Shown piece by piece: positions 42,877 to 52,252 of a stretch of DNA of 64,000 nucleotides. This DNA is from UBA4093 sp036676455 (GTDB lineage: Bacteria; Cyanobacteriota; Sericytochromatia; S15B-MN24; UBA4093). Below the pieces are notes generated by a model. The model saw nothing but the letters and a program-made list of their open reading frames with translations. It was not told the DNA's origin and ran no database searches. Position 1 is the first letter of the stretch. Every line of letters begins with the position of its first letter. Where the stretch lies: the NCBI GenBank assembly GCA_036676455.1, contig JAKFCW010000047.1, positions 1 through 64,000 on the forward strand, read 5' to 3'. A program made the position numbers and the translations under genes.

Positions 42877-43490
42877 TGGCCCTCGAGCAAGCCGAGCACC
42901 GGGCGTTTCTCAACCGCTATTACGGCAGCGTCAAGCACGTCTACGATCTGACGCGGAAGTACTACCTCTTCGGGCGTGACACGGCGCTGAGGCAGCTGAT
43001 CGGCGAGCCGTGGGAAACGCTGCTGGAAATCGGTCCCGGGACGGGACGAAACCTCGCAATTCTACAAAAGGCCCGTCCGGATCGGCGGTACGGGGGCGTC
43101 GAGGCGAGTGACGAGATGCTCGGCTATGCCCAGGACCGTTGCCCCTGGGCCGGCCTCGCGCATGGCTACGCGGAATCCGCGGATCTCGCCGCCGTCCTTG
43201 GTCGCCAGCCCGATCGCATCCTGTTCTCCTACTCGCTATCGATGGTGCAAGACCCCGAAGCCGCGCTCCGCAACGCACGGCAAGCCCTGGCTCCAGGTGG
43301 CGAGGTGGTCGTGGTCGACTTCGGAGATCTGGGAAATCTCTGGGGGCCCCTGAGGTCGCCGCTACGCACCTTCTTGAAGGCCTTTCACGTCGAGCCGCTC
43401 GACGAGACCGTGCTTGCCCCCCATGCGCCGCGACTCGCATGGGGTCCCGGCCGCTACTACGTCATCGCGAGGCTGCCCGCCGGGTCGTGA
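42876..43490 (+). CDS. btaB: BtaB-like SAM-dependent N-methyltransferase
   Basis: The protein has 204 residues of the class I methyltransferase fold: motif I LLEIGPGTGRNL, GGVEASDEML, and a loop DRILFSYSLSMVQD. Next to btaA it most likely adds three methyl groups to the amino group of diacylglyceryl-homoserine to finish DGTS. The ATG shares one base with the btaA stop, so the two are translationally coupled. The 3' end overlaps the convergent hydrolase gene by 34 bases. Alone it could be any small methyltransferase; the assignment rests on the neighbour and the size. Confidence 0.78.
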   Translation: MALEQAEHRAFLNRYYGSVKHVYDLTRKYYLFGRDTALRQLIGEPWETLLEIGPGTGRNLAILQKARPDRRYGGVEASDEMLGYAQDRCPWAGLAHGYAESADLAAVLGRQPDRILFSYSLSMVQDPEAALRNARQALAPGGEVVVVDFGDLGNLWGPLRSPLRTFLKAFHVEPLDETVLAPHAPRLAWGPGRYYVIARLPAGS

Positions 43491-44545
43491 CGCCGCAGCC
43501 AGTCGAGCGCGTGGGGGAAGACCTCCTCCGGCGCTCGATGGCCGAAGATCAGATCCGCATGCCCGTAATCCGCCGAGAACTCGTTGCTTCGGAGGCACTC
43601 GACCCAGTGGAGGTTCGCGGGGCGCGCGCGCATCATCCGTATCCGAGCACGGCCGGCCAGCTCGCTGGCGCCCGTCAAGACCAGCAACGGCACCTGCGTC
43701 GTGCTCAGACCCTGGAGGTAATCGGTCGCCCCGTCGCGCGAGCGCAGCCCCTCCTCGCGAATCCAATCCCGGAACTGCAGAACCAAGGGCGTGGGCACGT
43801 CGTCGAAGGTGCGATAGACCAGCGCCTTTAGCAGCTTGCGATCGAGATTTTCGGGGTTCATCCAGTACGTGAAGAGAGGCTTTTCGTACCAGAGCGGCAG
43901 CAGGTCCATCACGAGGCGGCTCGGCAGGCGGTAAGGAATGGCATGCAGCCAGGGGAAACGCGCCAGAACGTCCAGCACGGCGAGGCTCGTCCGGGATAGC
44001 GGGTAGTCGTAAAGGCTGACGGGTGACTCGAGGGTCACGCCCGAGCGAATCACGTCGGCTGATTCCGAGCCGAGCGCCGCATAGAGCAGTAAGCCCCCCA
44101 GCGAGAACCCGACCCAGTGAAGCTTGGCGGCTCCCGTGCGCTGCAGCACGTGGGCCATGGCCGTCCGGGCGTCCACCAGGTAATCGTCGAAGGACCCGTC
44201 ATGGATGCCCGCGCGCCGCGATCGCCCCGAGCCCCGCACCTCGAGCAGCCAGGTGTCGAAGCCTTCGGCCGCGAGGCGCCGAGCCCAGCTGTAGCGCTCG
44301 TCGAAGTCGAGGGCGGTTCGGTTCACGCCGAACCCCGTGGTCAGGAAGACGGGCTCCCGCCCGGGGACGAGCTCGGAGGGCGGATAGTGGTAGAGCGCGA
44401 GCCGGGCGCCATCCGGGGTCTGGAGCTGCGTCAACTCGGCGGGGCAGGCCGTCTCGGCGAGGCGGAGGCGCATGTGGGCCAGGTAGGCCATGGGCAGGGC
44501 GATCGCCGCGCCCGCCAGCCCCAGCATGGGCAGCACTCCGCTCAT
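43457..44545 (-). CDS. Membrane-anchored alpha/beta hydrolase (lipase-like)
   Basis: The protein has 362 residues. A single N-terminal membrane helix (MSGVLPMLGLAGAAIALPMA) is followed by an alpha/beta hydrolase core with oxyanion region TTGFGVNRTALD, nucleophile elbow GFSLGG and the late His in YGHADLIFG. The third residue may be in LTGASE. The fold looks like lysosomal-acid-lipase or PhaC-type enzymes, so a lipid or ester substrate is plausible. It follows the barrel-protein gene by 14 bases in the same operon and overlaps btaB tail to tail. A link with betaine lipids is an inference from position only. The long open frame continuing upstream is a GC artefact. Confidence 0.82.
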   Translation of the reverse strand: MSGVLPMLGLAGAAIALPMAYLAHMRLRLAETACPAELTQLQTPDGARLALYHYPPSELVPGREPVFLTTGFGVNRTALDFDERYSWARRLAAEGFDTWLLEVRGSGRSRRAGIHDGSFDDYLVDARTAMAHVLQRTGAAKLHWVGFSLGGLLLYAALGSESADVIRSGVTLESPVSLYDYPLSRTSLAVLDVLARFPWLHAIPYRLPSRLVMDLLPLWYEKPLFTYWMNPENLDRKLLKALVYRTFDDVPTPLVLQFRDWIREEGLRSRDGATDYLQGLSTTQVPLLVLTGASELAGRARIRMMRARPANLHWVECLRSNEFSADYGHADLIFGHRAPEEVFPHALDWLRRHDPAGSLAMT

Positions 44546-44559
44546 CGGCTCAGCCCCGC

Positions 44560-47520
44560 TCAGAACGAGACGCCATACGTGGTGTAGACCTGCGTGCCGC
44601 CTCCGGGACTCGTCCCCTGCGCCACTCCCAGCCGGATCTCCGTGGGGATCTGGTTGAGGAAGATCTTGGCGCGGGCCTCCAGGCCAAGACCGTGCTTGAT
44701 GCGCGCGAGGCTCAGCTCCTCGCGGCTGCCGGCCAGCCCCACGTCGTAGAAGGCCGCGGCATGCAAGGTGTCCAGGTAGAGCGGAAGCGTGCCGATGCCG
44801 CGACGCAGCTCGAAGATCGGGAAGCGGTACTCCAGGCTGCCGGCCAGCATGTGGCTGCCCTGCAGGATGCCGTAGCCGTAGCCCCTCAAGGGCACGGCGC
44901 TGACGTCTCCGACGTAGCGCAAGTCGGTGTAGATCGACGGCAAGGTCGAGAACGAGCCCCCGAGCGTGTAATCTCCTCCCGGGCGCCCGAGGTTGAGGCC
45001 GCCCGCCATGCGCCAGCCCAGCACATGGCGCTTCCAGGGAAGCGAGTGATAGGAGCGATAATCGCCGCTCACGCGGTTGAAGCCCGCTTGCCCCATCAGG
45101 CCGGCTGGCGCCAGCTCGTAGGTGAGCGAGCCAAGGTTGCCGCGCTCGGGGCTGATGGCGAGGCTGGGACGGTAGTTGTCGGCGTGGCGCCACTGGGCGT
45201 AGAGCGCGTGGGTGGATCCGGCGGGGGTGACCGCCATGGCCCGCTCCAGGCTGGCGCGCTCGTGCGCGTCCAGGCCTGCCGGATCCGTCACGGGCCGGCC
45301 GCTGCGGCGTTCGAGCAAGAGCAGGTCCGAGACCGAGCGGTAGCGATACCCCAGCGTCACGCTGTCCCCCATGACCGAAAGATGCCCCAATGCTTGGCTC
45401 GGCATGCCCGGAACCGTCACCCCGACGTCGCCTTGCACCATCCGGATCCGGCGCTCCAGCGCCTGCCCCACGCCATAGAGGCTGGGCAGGTCGCTGAGGC
45501 TGACGGTGAGACTGGGAGGAAGCTCGTCGTTCTGGTAGAAGATCGACAGGAAAGGCCGCTGGCTCTTGAGCTCGGCCCCGGCCGACAGGTAGAGGTAGTG
45601 CTTGAGCAGCACGTCCATCCCGTAGGTCGCTCCGCCCGCCCAGAGGCCATGCGAACCGTAATCGCCGATGGGGCTCCAGACCTTGGGCATCAAGGTCGGC
45701 CACGGCGTGTAGGGGTTGGACGGATACGGCGTGGCGTCCGCGGGCATGGTCTCGCCCTGCGGCTTTGGCAATGCCTCCAGGCTCCCATCCGAGGCGTAGG
45801 CCAGCGCGGGGCCCTCCACTGGGCGCCAGGACTCGGGCTCGAACGGCATCAGGTGGATGTCGTAGCCGCGCGACGTGTACAGCGAGAAGGCAATTTGCTT
45901 GCCGTCCGGCGAGACCGCGGGCTCCAGCGCGCCGCCGATGACGTTGGTCACCTGGAAGGCCTTGCCGTCCGACAGCCTCACGGCATGCAGGTTGAAGACG
46001 CCCGTATGATCCGAGCTGAACAAGAGCCACTTGCCGTCGGGGCTCCAGGCCGGAGCGGTCTCCACGGCCAGGTCGCGCCACAGGGGACGCATCGCTCCGG
46101 TCGCCGGGTCGATCAGGTAGAGGTCGCGGCTGCCGTCCTTCCAGACCGAGGCCGCCACCTGCGTCCCGTCCGGGGAATAGACGAGGCCCGAGATCTGCTG
46201 GCCGTCCGTGCCTTCGGTCAGGCGCTCGACCAGCTTGCCCGACGGGTCGAAGCGCGCCAGGTCGTTGCGAGCCTTGCCGTTCACGACCGCCAGGAGCTGC
46301 TTGCCGTCAGGCGAGATAGCCGGGTCCTTGGCGCGCATGCCCTCGGTGAGGCGCTCGACCTTGCGCGAGGCGACGTCCAGCTTGTAGAGGTCGTAGACGG
46401 ATCGGAAGCGATCGGCGTCGCGGTAGGCCGCGAAGTAGACATCCTTGCCGTCCCGGCTGACATGGTAGCTACCGAACGGGCTCTTGTAGATCATCCGGCG
46501 GGCGGGCTTGCCGTCGAGCGCGTCCATGAGCAGGACCGCGTACTCGCCGTGGACGAACTCGGGGTAGAGCAGGCGCCCATCAGGCAGCCAGCGAGGATGG
46601 CGGTGGTAGCCTCCCGACGTGGTGACCGCCCGACTTTCGGTGAGCGGCTGGCTGCGGATGCCTTCGAGCTGTTTCTCGGCGCGGCGCTTGAGGTAGGCTT
46701 GCAACTCGCTCCAGAGGACGAAGGCGTTCTTGCCCGGCAGCACCTGGTGAATCGCCAGGTTGATGTCGAGGATGGGAAGCGCGGCGTACTGGCGCGCGAT
46801 CCGCGACGGTACGTCGGCGCCGTAGGTCTCGATCAGGTAGCGGTAGAAGTAGGTGCCGTAGAGATAGGCGCCGTTGCTGCCGGGGCCACCGCCGAGATAA
46901 GGGGCTGCGGCCTGGTCGATGGCCGCGAGCTGGTCGTCAAGAGCGAGGCAGCGAAGGATCATGTCGAAGTCTCCCTCGCGCCCGCGGCCGCCGGTGGTGA
47001 AGGCAGTCTCCATGTGGACGGCGAGGCCTTCGATGAGGAAGTTGGGCACCGTGAGGTTGGGATAGAGGGCGCGCCCCAGCAGGCGGTTCACCCATTCCGA
47101 GATGCCGTCGGTGGTCTCCAGGTGGAGGATGTGGGTGTACTCATGCGTGATCAGGTGCTTCAGCCAGGAGTCGTACTTGCCCCAGAGCATGTCCTGGTCG
47201 GGAGGAGTGAGGTAGATCTGGATCTGGTTGTTGGGGTAGGGAAAGGCGAAGCCGTTGGTGGTATCCTGGCTGTCGAGCAAGACGAGTTCGGTGCGCATGG
47301 TGGGCTCGCGCTGCATGACGGGAGCGAGCTTGGCATGGGCCTCTTCGGCGAAGTGGGCGGCTTTCTGGGCGATCGCCTCGTAGCCCTCGACGTAGTTGAC
47401 CCTGAAATGCGGCGTCTCCAGGGTATGCCAGCGCAGCGCCGGATCGATCGTGGTCGCCGCATGGGCACTTAGCGGGGTCACCGACAGCAAGGTCGCGACG
47501 AGCAGCGCGGTGATCCGCAA
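44560..47520 (-). CDS. Fusion of HExxH peptidase, TolB-like propeller and outer-membrane barrel (paralogue 1)
   Basis: The protein has 986 residues from the chosen start. It has a signal peptide (RITALLVATLLSVTPLSAHA), a gluzincin-like peptidase domain with HEYTHILH (His126, His130) and a downstream Glu in FLIEGLAVHME, then PD40/TolB-type propeller blades (SPDGKQLLAV, SPDGKWLLFSSD) from about 320 to 600, and a C-terminal BamA/Omp85-like barrel that contains LEYRFPIFELRRGIGTLPLY and ends in Phe. I chose TTG at 47520 because AAGGGAG precedes it and the signal peptide begins there; an ATG at 47550 is the alternative. It is divergent from its paralogue at 47723. Likely an outer-membrane protein with a periplasmic or surface peptidase. 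No known name fits. Confidence 0.85.
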   Translation of the reverse strand: MRITALLVATLLSVTPLSAHAATTIDPALRWHTLETPHFRVNYVEGYEAIAQKAAHFAEEAHAKLAPVMQREPTMRTELVLLDSQDTTNGFAFPYPNNQIQIYLTPPDQDMLWGKYDSWLKHLITHEYTHILHLETTDGISEWVNRLLGRALYPNLTVPNFLIEGLAVHMETAFTTGGRGREGDFDMILRCLALDDQLAAIDQAAAPYLGGGPGSNGAYLYGTYFYRYLIETYGADVPSRIARQYAALPILDINLAIHQVLPGKNAFVLWSELQAYLKRRAEKQLEGIRSQPLTESRAVTTSGGYHRHPRWLPDGRLLYPEFVHGEYAVLLMDALDGKPARRMIYKSPFGSYHVSRDGKDVYFAAYRDADRFRSVYDLYKLDVASRKVERLTEGMRAKDPAISPDGKQLLAVVNGKARNDLARFDPSGKLVERLTEGTDGQQISGLVYSPDGTQVAASVWKDGSRDLYLIDPATGAMRPLWRDLAVETAPAWSPDGKWLLFSSDHTGVFNLHAVRLSDGKAFQVTNVIGGALEPAVSPDGKQIAFSLYTSRGYDIHLMPFEPESWRPVEGPALAYASDGSLEALPKPQGETMPADATPYPSNPYTPWPTLMPKVWSPIGDYGSHGLWAGGATYGMDVLLKHYLYLSAGAELKSQRPFLSIFYQNDELPPSLTVSLSDLPSLYGVGQALERRIRMVQGDVGVTVPGMPSQALGHLSVMGDSVTLGYRYRSVSDLLLLERRSGRPVTDPAGLDAHERASLERAMAVTPAGSTHALYAQWRHADNYRPSLAISPERGNLGSLTYELAPAGLMGQAGFNRVSGDYRSYHSLPWKRHVLGWRMAGGLNLGRPGGDYTLGGSFSTLPSIYTDLRYVGDVSAVPLRGYGYGILQGSHMLAGSLEYRFPIFELRRGIGTLPLYLDTLHAAAFYDVGLAGSREELSLARIKHGLGLEARAKIFLNQIPTEIRLGVAQGTSPGGGTQVYTTYGVSF

Positions 47521-47722
47521 ACAGGACTCCCTTCCTCGAAATGACATCATCGGACTATGTTACCCCAAAAGCTCCGGCGCCGGGATCCGGCACGGCGGAA
47601 GACTCGCCCTCACGCCCCCTTCGCCGTTTAAGCTGGCGTGGGAGGGGCATATTGGGGAGAGCCCCGTTCGAAGGACATGGGATGCCGGAGCCAGACACGT
47701 TGACTAGGGGCATGGAGAGGGA

Positions 47723-50700
47723 ATGAAGCAGCACCTGATCACGCTCGCCATCGCGGGAAGCCTGTTACTCAGCGCCGCGCCGACCATGGCCGCCACCAGC
47801 TACGAGCCGGGCATCGACTGGCGCACCATCGAGACCCCGCACTTCCGGGTGAACTACCCCGCCGACCTCGAGGAGATCGGACGCCGGGTCGCCGCCTACG
47901 CCGAGGACGCCCACGCCAAGGTGGCTCCCTTCATGAAGGCGAACCCCTACGAGAAGACCGAGATCGTCTGCTTCGACACCTACGACGACACCAACGCCAA
48001 CGCCAGCAACTACCCTCATAACCGGATCCTGCTGAACCTCCACCCGCCGTCACCGGACGTGGGCCTGCCCGTCGGACGCCATGACGACTGGATCCGCTTC
48101 GTCGTGCTGCACGAGTACACCCACATCCTGCATCAGAACCAGACCCACTGGGGCATCAACCAGCTCAACCGGGTGCTCGGCAAGATCTTCTTCCAGTACC
48201 TGGCCATCCCCGGCGTCCCCAGCTTCGTCACCGAGTACATCCCCACCCTGCTCTCGGACTCGCCCCGCTTCATCACCGAGGGCTGGGCCGTGCACACCGA
48301 GTCCCGCTTCACCCCCGGCGGCCGCGGCAAGGAAGGCTACGGCGACATGCGGCTGCGCATGGCCACGCTCGACCAGAAGCTCCACACCCTCGACCAGGTC
48401 AACGGCAGCTACCTGCTGGACTGGCCCGCCGGCGGCAACGAATACGACTACGGCACCGCATTCTTCCAGTACGTCGCCGCCAGCTATGGCGAAGAGGTCC
48501 CCACCCGGATCCTCGAGACCTTCGGGCGCATGCCGTGGCTGGGCATCGACTTCGCGGTCTCCCAGGTGATCAAGGGCAAGACCTGCGCCACGCTTTGGGA
48601 CGAGACCATGGGCTGGCTGAAAGCGCGCTACGCCACGCAGGCCCGCCAGATCAAGCAGCAGCCCCTGACCGCCTCCAAGGCACTCACCACGTCGGGACGC
48701 TACCACCACCACCCGCGCTGGCTGGCCGACGGCTCGCTGCTCTTCACCGAGTCCTACAAGGGCAAGGGCTCCAAGCTGGTGAAGCGTAGCCCCGAAAGCG
48801 AGACTGCCTCGGTCATGAGCGTGAACCCGCTTGGCCACTACGCAGCGAGCGCGGATGGCCGAAGCCTCTACTACGCCGAGCAGAGCGGCGACGAGACCAG
48901 CTTCAAGAGCTACTCGGACCTGTACCGCCTCGACGTGCCCACCGGCAAGAGCCAGCGCCTGACCACGGACATGCGCGCCGCCGAGCCCGCCCTCTCGCCC
49001 GACGGCAAGCAGCTCGTCGCCGTCGTCACCCGGGAGGCCACCAACCATCTCGTCCTGCTGGACGCCGAGGGCAAGGTCGTCAAGGCGCTCACTACCCCTA
49101 CGCCTGAGAAGACCTACGCCAACCCCGCCTGGTCGCCGGACGGCAAGCGGATCGCGGTCTCGCGCTGGGTGGCAGGCGGCTACCAGATCATCCTCATGAA
49201 CCCCGAGAGCGGTGAAGAGACCGAGCTGACCTCCGTGGGCGCACTCGATTACTACCCGTCCTTCACGCCGGACGGCCAGCATATCCTCTTCACGTCCGAC
49301 CGCTCGGGCGTCTTCAACCTCCACGCCGTACGGCTCGCCGACAAGGCCCTCTTCCAGGTCACCAACGTCCTGGGCGGCGCCTTCCAGGGCTCGGCCTCAC
49401 CCGACGGCAAGGCGATCGCGTTCGTCAACTACGGCAGCGCCGGCTTCGACCTCCATGAGATGCCCTTCGAGCCGAGCAGCTGGCGCCGGATCGCCCCGGA
49501 CGCGGTCCTCGCCAGTAACTTCGAGGGAGCGTTCGTGCCCTACCAGGCCGAAGCGCCCACCCCGGTGGACATGTCCATCGCGCTCTCGGCCACTCCGCGC
49601 AAGTACAACCCGTGGCCGTCAATCGCCCCCAACGCCCTCGTTCCCCTGATCGCCCAGGACGAAGGGGGCCTGGCGCTGGGCGTTTCGGCGTTTGGGCAGG
49701 ACGTGCTGCGGCAGCATACCTACAACGTGCTGGCCGGCGCGGGACTGTCGTCCGGCAAGCCCATCGCCGGCTTCGTGTACCAGAACGACCAGCTCCAGCC
49801 CTCGCTGTCGATGCTGGTCTTCCGCGCGCCCGGAGCCACTCCCTTCCCGTTCTCGCTGCTGAACCGGCAGGACTGGAGGCTCTGGCAGGATCAGACGCTC
49901 GTGGACATGTCCATGCGGCTTCCCGGCATTCCGTTCCCGCTGCTGGGCGCAAGCTGGGTCACGGGAGAATCGTACGTCCTGGGTTTCCGTGCGCAGCACT
50001 CCCAGGACTACGCCCTGGCCACGAGCGATCGGAGCGTGGTGATTCCCCTGAGCGACAGCGATGCCGCGTCGCTGCCGCGCCATGAACTCTCCGGCGCTCC
50101 GGGGCAGAGCAACTCCGTCTATGCCATGTACCAGCGGGCCGACAACTTCACCCGCTCCTACGGCGTGAGCCCGGAGGGAGGATCGCTGTCGACGCTGGGC
50201 TACGAGAAGGCCTCGCCGATGATGGGCGGGCAGGCGAATTTCGATCGCGTCTGGGGCGACTACCGGCGTTACGTCTCGCTGCCTTGGCAGCATCACGTCC
50301 TGGCCCTGAGAGGGACCATGGGGTTGAACTGGGGCAAGAGTGGCGGCTATTTCTACGTCGGCGGCGTCGATTCCCCGCACTTCCTCTCGCAGGTGGATCT
50401 CACCGCGGCGACCGACGTCTTCCACTCCAGCATCCCCATGCGCGGCTACAGCGTGGCCGGCATCGGCAACAAGGTGGCCCTGCTGAGCGCGGAGTACCGC
50501 TTCCCCCTGCTCGAGGTGAACAAGGGGCTCTGGACGCTTCCCTTCTACATGGATCGGCTTTACGGAGTGGTCGGCTACGACGTCAGCAACACCTGGGACT
50601 CGCCCTTCAACCCCAACCGGCAGTTCCAGGCCGCCGAGACCGTCCACGGCGCCTCGCTCGAACTGCGAAGCAAGCTGACGCTCTTCCGCTACCTGCGAAC

Positions 50701-50794
50701 CGACTTCCGGCTGGGCGTGGCCCAGGGGCTGGCGACCACGGCGACTACCCAGCCGTCCAGGCAGCTGATCATGGGGTTCGGCTCCACCTTCTAG
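47723..50794 (+). CDS. Fusion of HExxH peptidase, TolB-like propeller and outer-membrane barrel (paralogue 2)
   Basis: The protein has 1023 residues. The order is signal peptide (ends near ATMA-A), peptidase domain with HEYTHILHQNQ (His130, Glu131, His134) and Glu186 in FITEGWAVHTESRF, propeller blades (SPDGKQLVAVV, SPDGKRIAVSRW, TPDGQHILFTSD), then a barrel with AEYRFPLLEVNKGLWTLPFY and a final Phe. It shares nearly every feature with the paralogue at 44560-47520, including the N-terminal core ETPHFRVNY. GGAGAGGG precedes the ATG. The family-specific function is unknown; the design suggests surface proteolysis or secretion of a partner through the barrel. Confidence 0.87.
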   Translation: MKQHLITLAIAGSLLLSAAPTMAATSYEPGIDWRTIETPHFRVNYPADLEEIGRRVAAYAEDAHAKVAPFMKANPYEKTEIVCFDTYDDTNANASNYPHNRILLNLHPPSPDVGLPVGRHDDWIRFVVLHEYTHILHQNQTHWGINQLNRVLGKIFFQYLAIPGVPSFVTEYIPTLLSDSPRFITEGWAVHTESRFTPGGRGKEGYGDMRLRMATLDQKLHTLDQVNGSYLLDWPAGGNEYDYGTAFFQYVAASYGEEVPTRILETFGRMPWLGIDFAVSQVIKGKTCATLWDETMGWLKARYATQARQIKQQPLTASKALTTSGRYHHHPRWLADGSLLFTESYKGKGSKLVKRSPESETASVMSVNPLGHYAASADGRSLYYAEQSGDETSFKSYSDLYRLDVPTGKSQRLTTDMRAAEPALSPDGKQLVAVVTREATNHLVLLDAEGKVVKALTTPTPEKTYANPAWSPDGKRIAVSRWVAGGYQIILMNPESGEETELTSVGALDYYPSFTPDGQHILFTSDRSGVFNLHAVRLADKALFQVTNVLGGAFQGSASPDGKAIAFVNYGSAGFDLHEMPFEPSSWRRIAPDAVLASNFEGAFVPYQAEAPTPVDMSIALSATPRKYNPWPSIAPNALVPLIAQDEGGLALGVSAFGQDVLRQHTYNVLAGAGLSSGKPIAGFVYQNDQLQPSLSMLVFRAPGATPFPFSLLNRQDWRLWQDQTLVDMSMRLPGIPFPLLGASWVTGESYVLGFRAQHSQDYALATSDRSVVIPLSDSDAASLPRHELSGAPGQSNSVYAMYQRADNFTRSYGVSPEGGSLSTLGYEKASPMMGGQANFDRVWGDYRRYVSLPWQHHVLALRGTMGLNWGKSGGYFYVGGVDSPHFLSQVDLTAATDVFHSSIPMRGYSVAGIGNKVALLSAEYRFPLLEVNKGLWTLPFYMDRLYGVVGYDVSNTWDSPFNPNRQFQAAETVHGASLELRSKLTLFRYLRTDFRLGVAQGLATTATTQPSRQLIMGFGSTF

Positions 50795-50831
50795 AACCAT
50801 CCGGAAGGCGCTAGCCGCCTCGGAGTCGTAA

Positions 50832-51038
50832 CTAGCGCCGGTTTCCCGACTCGCGGGATTCCGGCGCTTTCGGCTCGGGTTCACTGGCCGCGAAGACGAC
50901 GTCATGCCGCGGCTCGCGTTTGCTCCCGAGGACCTGCCGGAACGCCATGACCACCGTGTAGAGCGCGAGGGCCGCACCGACGATCAGGAACAGGTAGCTG
51001 AACACGCGCAAGAAAGCCAGCGTGAGATCGTTGAACAT
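50832..51038 (-). CDS. Small single-pass membrane protein
   Basis: The protein has 68 residues. An amphipathic start (MFNDLTLAFLRVFSYLFLIV) leads into one membrane helix that ends near FRQVLG, and then a charged C-terminal tail (SEPEPKAPESRESGNRR). GAGGAGGG precedes the ATG at 51038, which decides the start; the frame is open 43 codons further. Not recognised. It stands alone, converging with paralogue 2. Confidence 0.62.
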   Translation of the reverse strand: MFNDLTLAFLRVFSYLFLIVGAALALYTVVMAFRQVLGSKREPRHDVVFAASEPEPKAPESRESGNRR

Positions 51039-51225
51039 GGTTCCCTCCTCGTGACCTCTCGCCCTCACCCTACCACCCCAAGGGTCCCGGAGTCGCCAGG
51101 GAAGCGTGAGCGCCACGGCGCCCCAAAGCTTAACGGAGGTTTTGTTAGCGCTTAACCGGAAAGGCACAAGCGGCGGCCCAGGGAGGCGGATAATCTCTCA
51201 GAACCGCATCCGAGAGGAGGACGCC

Positions 51226-52230
51226 ATGATCGCCGGAGTCCAGAGCCGCCCCTACACCCCCGCCCGTCCCGCCACGGCCGTTCGCGCCGGTGGTGCGCAG
51301 ACCGCGGCGCCTGTAGCCCAGCCGGCGGTGGTGGCGCAGCCCCAGACGGTCGCGCCCATGAGCTTTGACGTTGCGGGGCTCTTCGACGGAGTCAAGAAGT
51401 TCTTCAGCGGGATCCTCAATTTCTTCAAGAACCTCTTCGCCCCCAAGGCTCCCCCCAGCACGCTGGATCCCGATACCCAGGCGATCGCCCAGGCCTACAA
51501 CCTCCTGCCCACCAAGGAAAACGTCACCGCCTTCCTCAACGAGGCGCGCTCCTACGAGCAGAACGGCACCATCGGGCCCGGTAGCCCCAACGCCGAGGCC
51601 ATCACCGAGCTGCAGGGCGTCCTGAAGGGCTGGGGCTTCAACGTCACCGTGAACGGCAGCTTCGACAACGCCACCAGCGACGCGGTCAAGGCCTTCAAGG
51701 CCGCCAACGGCCTGCACCAGACCTACAAGATGGCCGACGGCAACTGGGCGGTCAACGAGTACCTCGACAACGCCACGCTTGCCAAGATGCAGGAGCTGAT
51801 CGGCGCGGGCCAGACGCCCCCGACCACTCCCCCGGCTCCCACGACGCAGACTCCCCCGGCCACCAGCACGCCGACGCAGCCCGGGGCCATCAACTTCCAG
51901 GCGATCGCCACCCAGTACAAGCTCGAGGCCACCGAAACCAACGTCAACGCCTTCCTCGCCGAGGTCCGCGAGTACGCCAACAACGGCACGCTGGGACCCG
52001 ACTACCCCAACGCCGAGGACATCGCTGAGCTTCAGGGCGTCCTCCAGGGCTGGGGCTACTCCCTGACCCCCACCGGAACCTGGGACGCGGCCACCAGCCA
52101 GGCCATCATGAAGTTCAAGCTGGACAACGGCCTGCACCAGACCTACAAGTCCGCCGACGGAAACTGGGCGGTCAACGAGTACGCCGAGCCCCAGACGCTC
52201 GCCAAGATTCGCCAGAAGCTCGGCCTGTAG
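51226..52230 (+). CDS. Protein with two peptidoglycan-binding-like repeats
   Basis: The protein has 334 residues. The start has no signal peptide but a short amphipathic helix (LFDGVKKFFSGILNFFKNLF, about 51-70). Two repeats of about 95 residues follow (about 85-195 and 225-334), each with a helical part and a PG_binding_1-like segment (ITELQGVLKGWGFNVTVNGS and IAELQGVLQGWGYSLTPTGT), ending GLHQTYKxADGNWAVNEY. They are joined by a Thr/Pro linker. AGAGGAGG precedes the ATG at 51226. It may bind the cell wall if exported by a leaderless route, or may be cytosolic. No catalytic domain is seen. Confidence 0.75.
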   Translation: MIAGVQSRPYTPARPATAVRAGGAQTAAPVAQPAVVAQPQTVAPMSFDVAGLFDGVKKFFSGILNFFKNLFAPKAPPSTLDPDTQAIAQAYNLLPTKENVTAFLNEARSYEQNGTIGPGSPNAEAITELQGVLKGWGFNVTVNGSFDNATSDAVKAFKAANGLHQTYKMADGNWAVNEYLDNATLAKMQELIGAGQTPPTTPPAPTTQTPPATSTPTQPGAINFQAIATQYKLEATETNVNAFLAEVREYANNGTLGPDYPNAEDIAELQGVLQGWGYSLTPTGTWDAATSQAIMKFKLDNGLHQTYKSADGNWAVNEYAEPQTLAKIRQKLGL

Positions 52231-52252
52231 CGGCCCTACACCTCTGCAAGCG

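Noticed and set aside
44546..46081. Upstream extension of the hydrolase frame to more than 870 residues
   Set aside because: It is antiparallel in phase to a clear peptidase-propeller-barrel gene on the same strand, is rich in Arg/Pro/Gly and has no domains.
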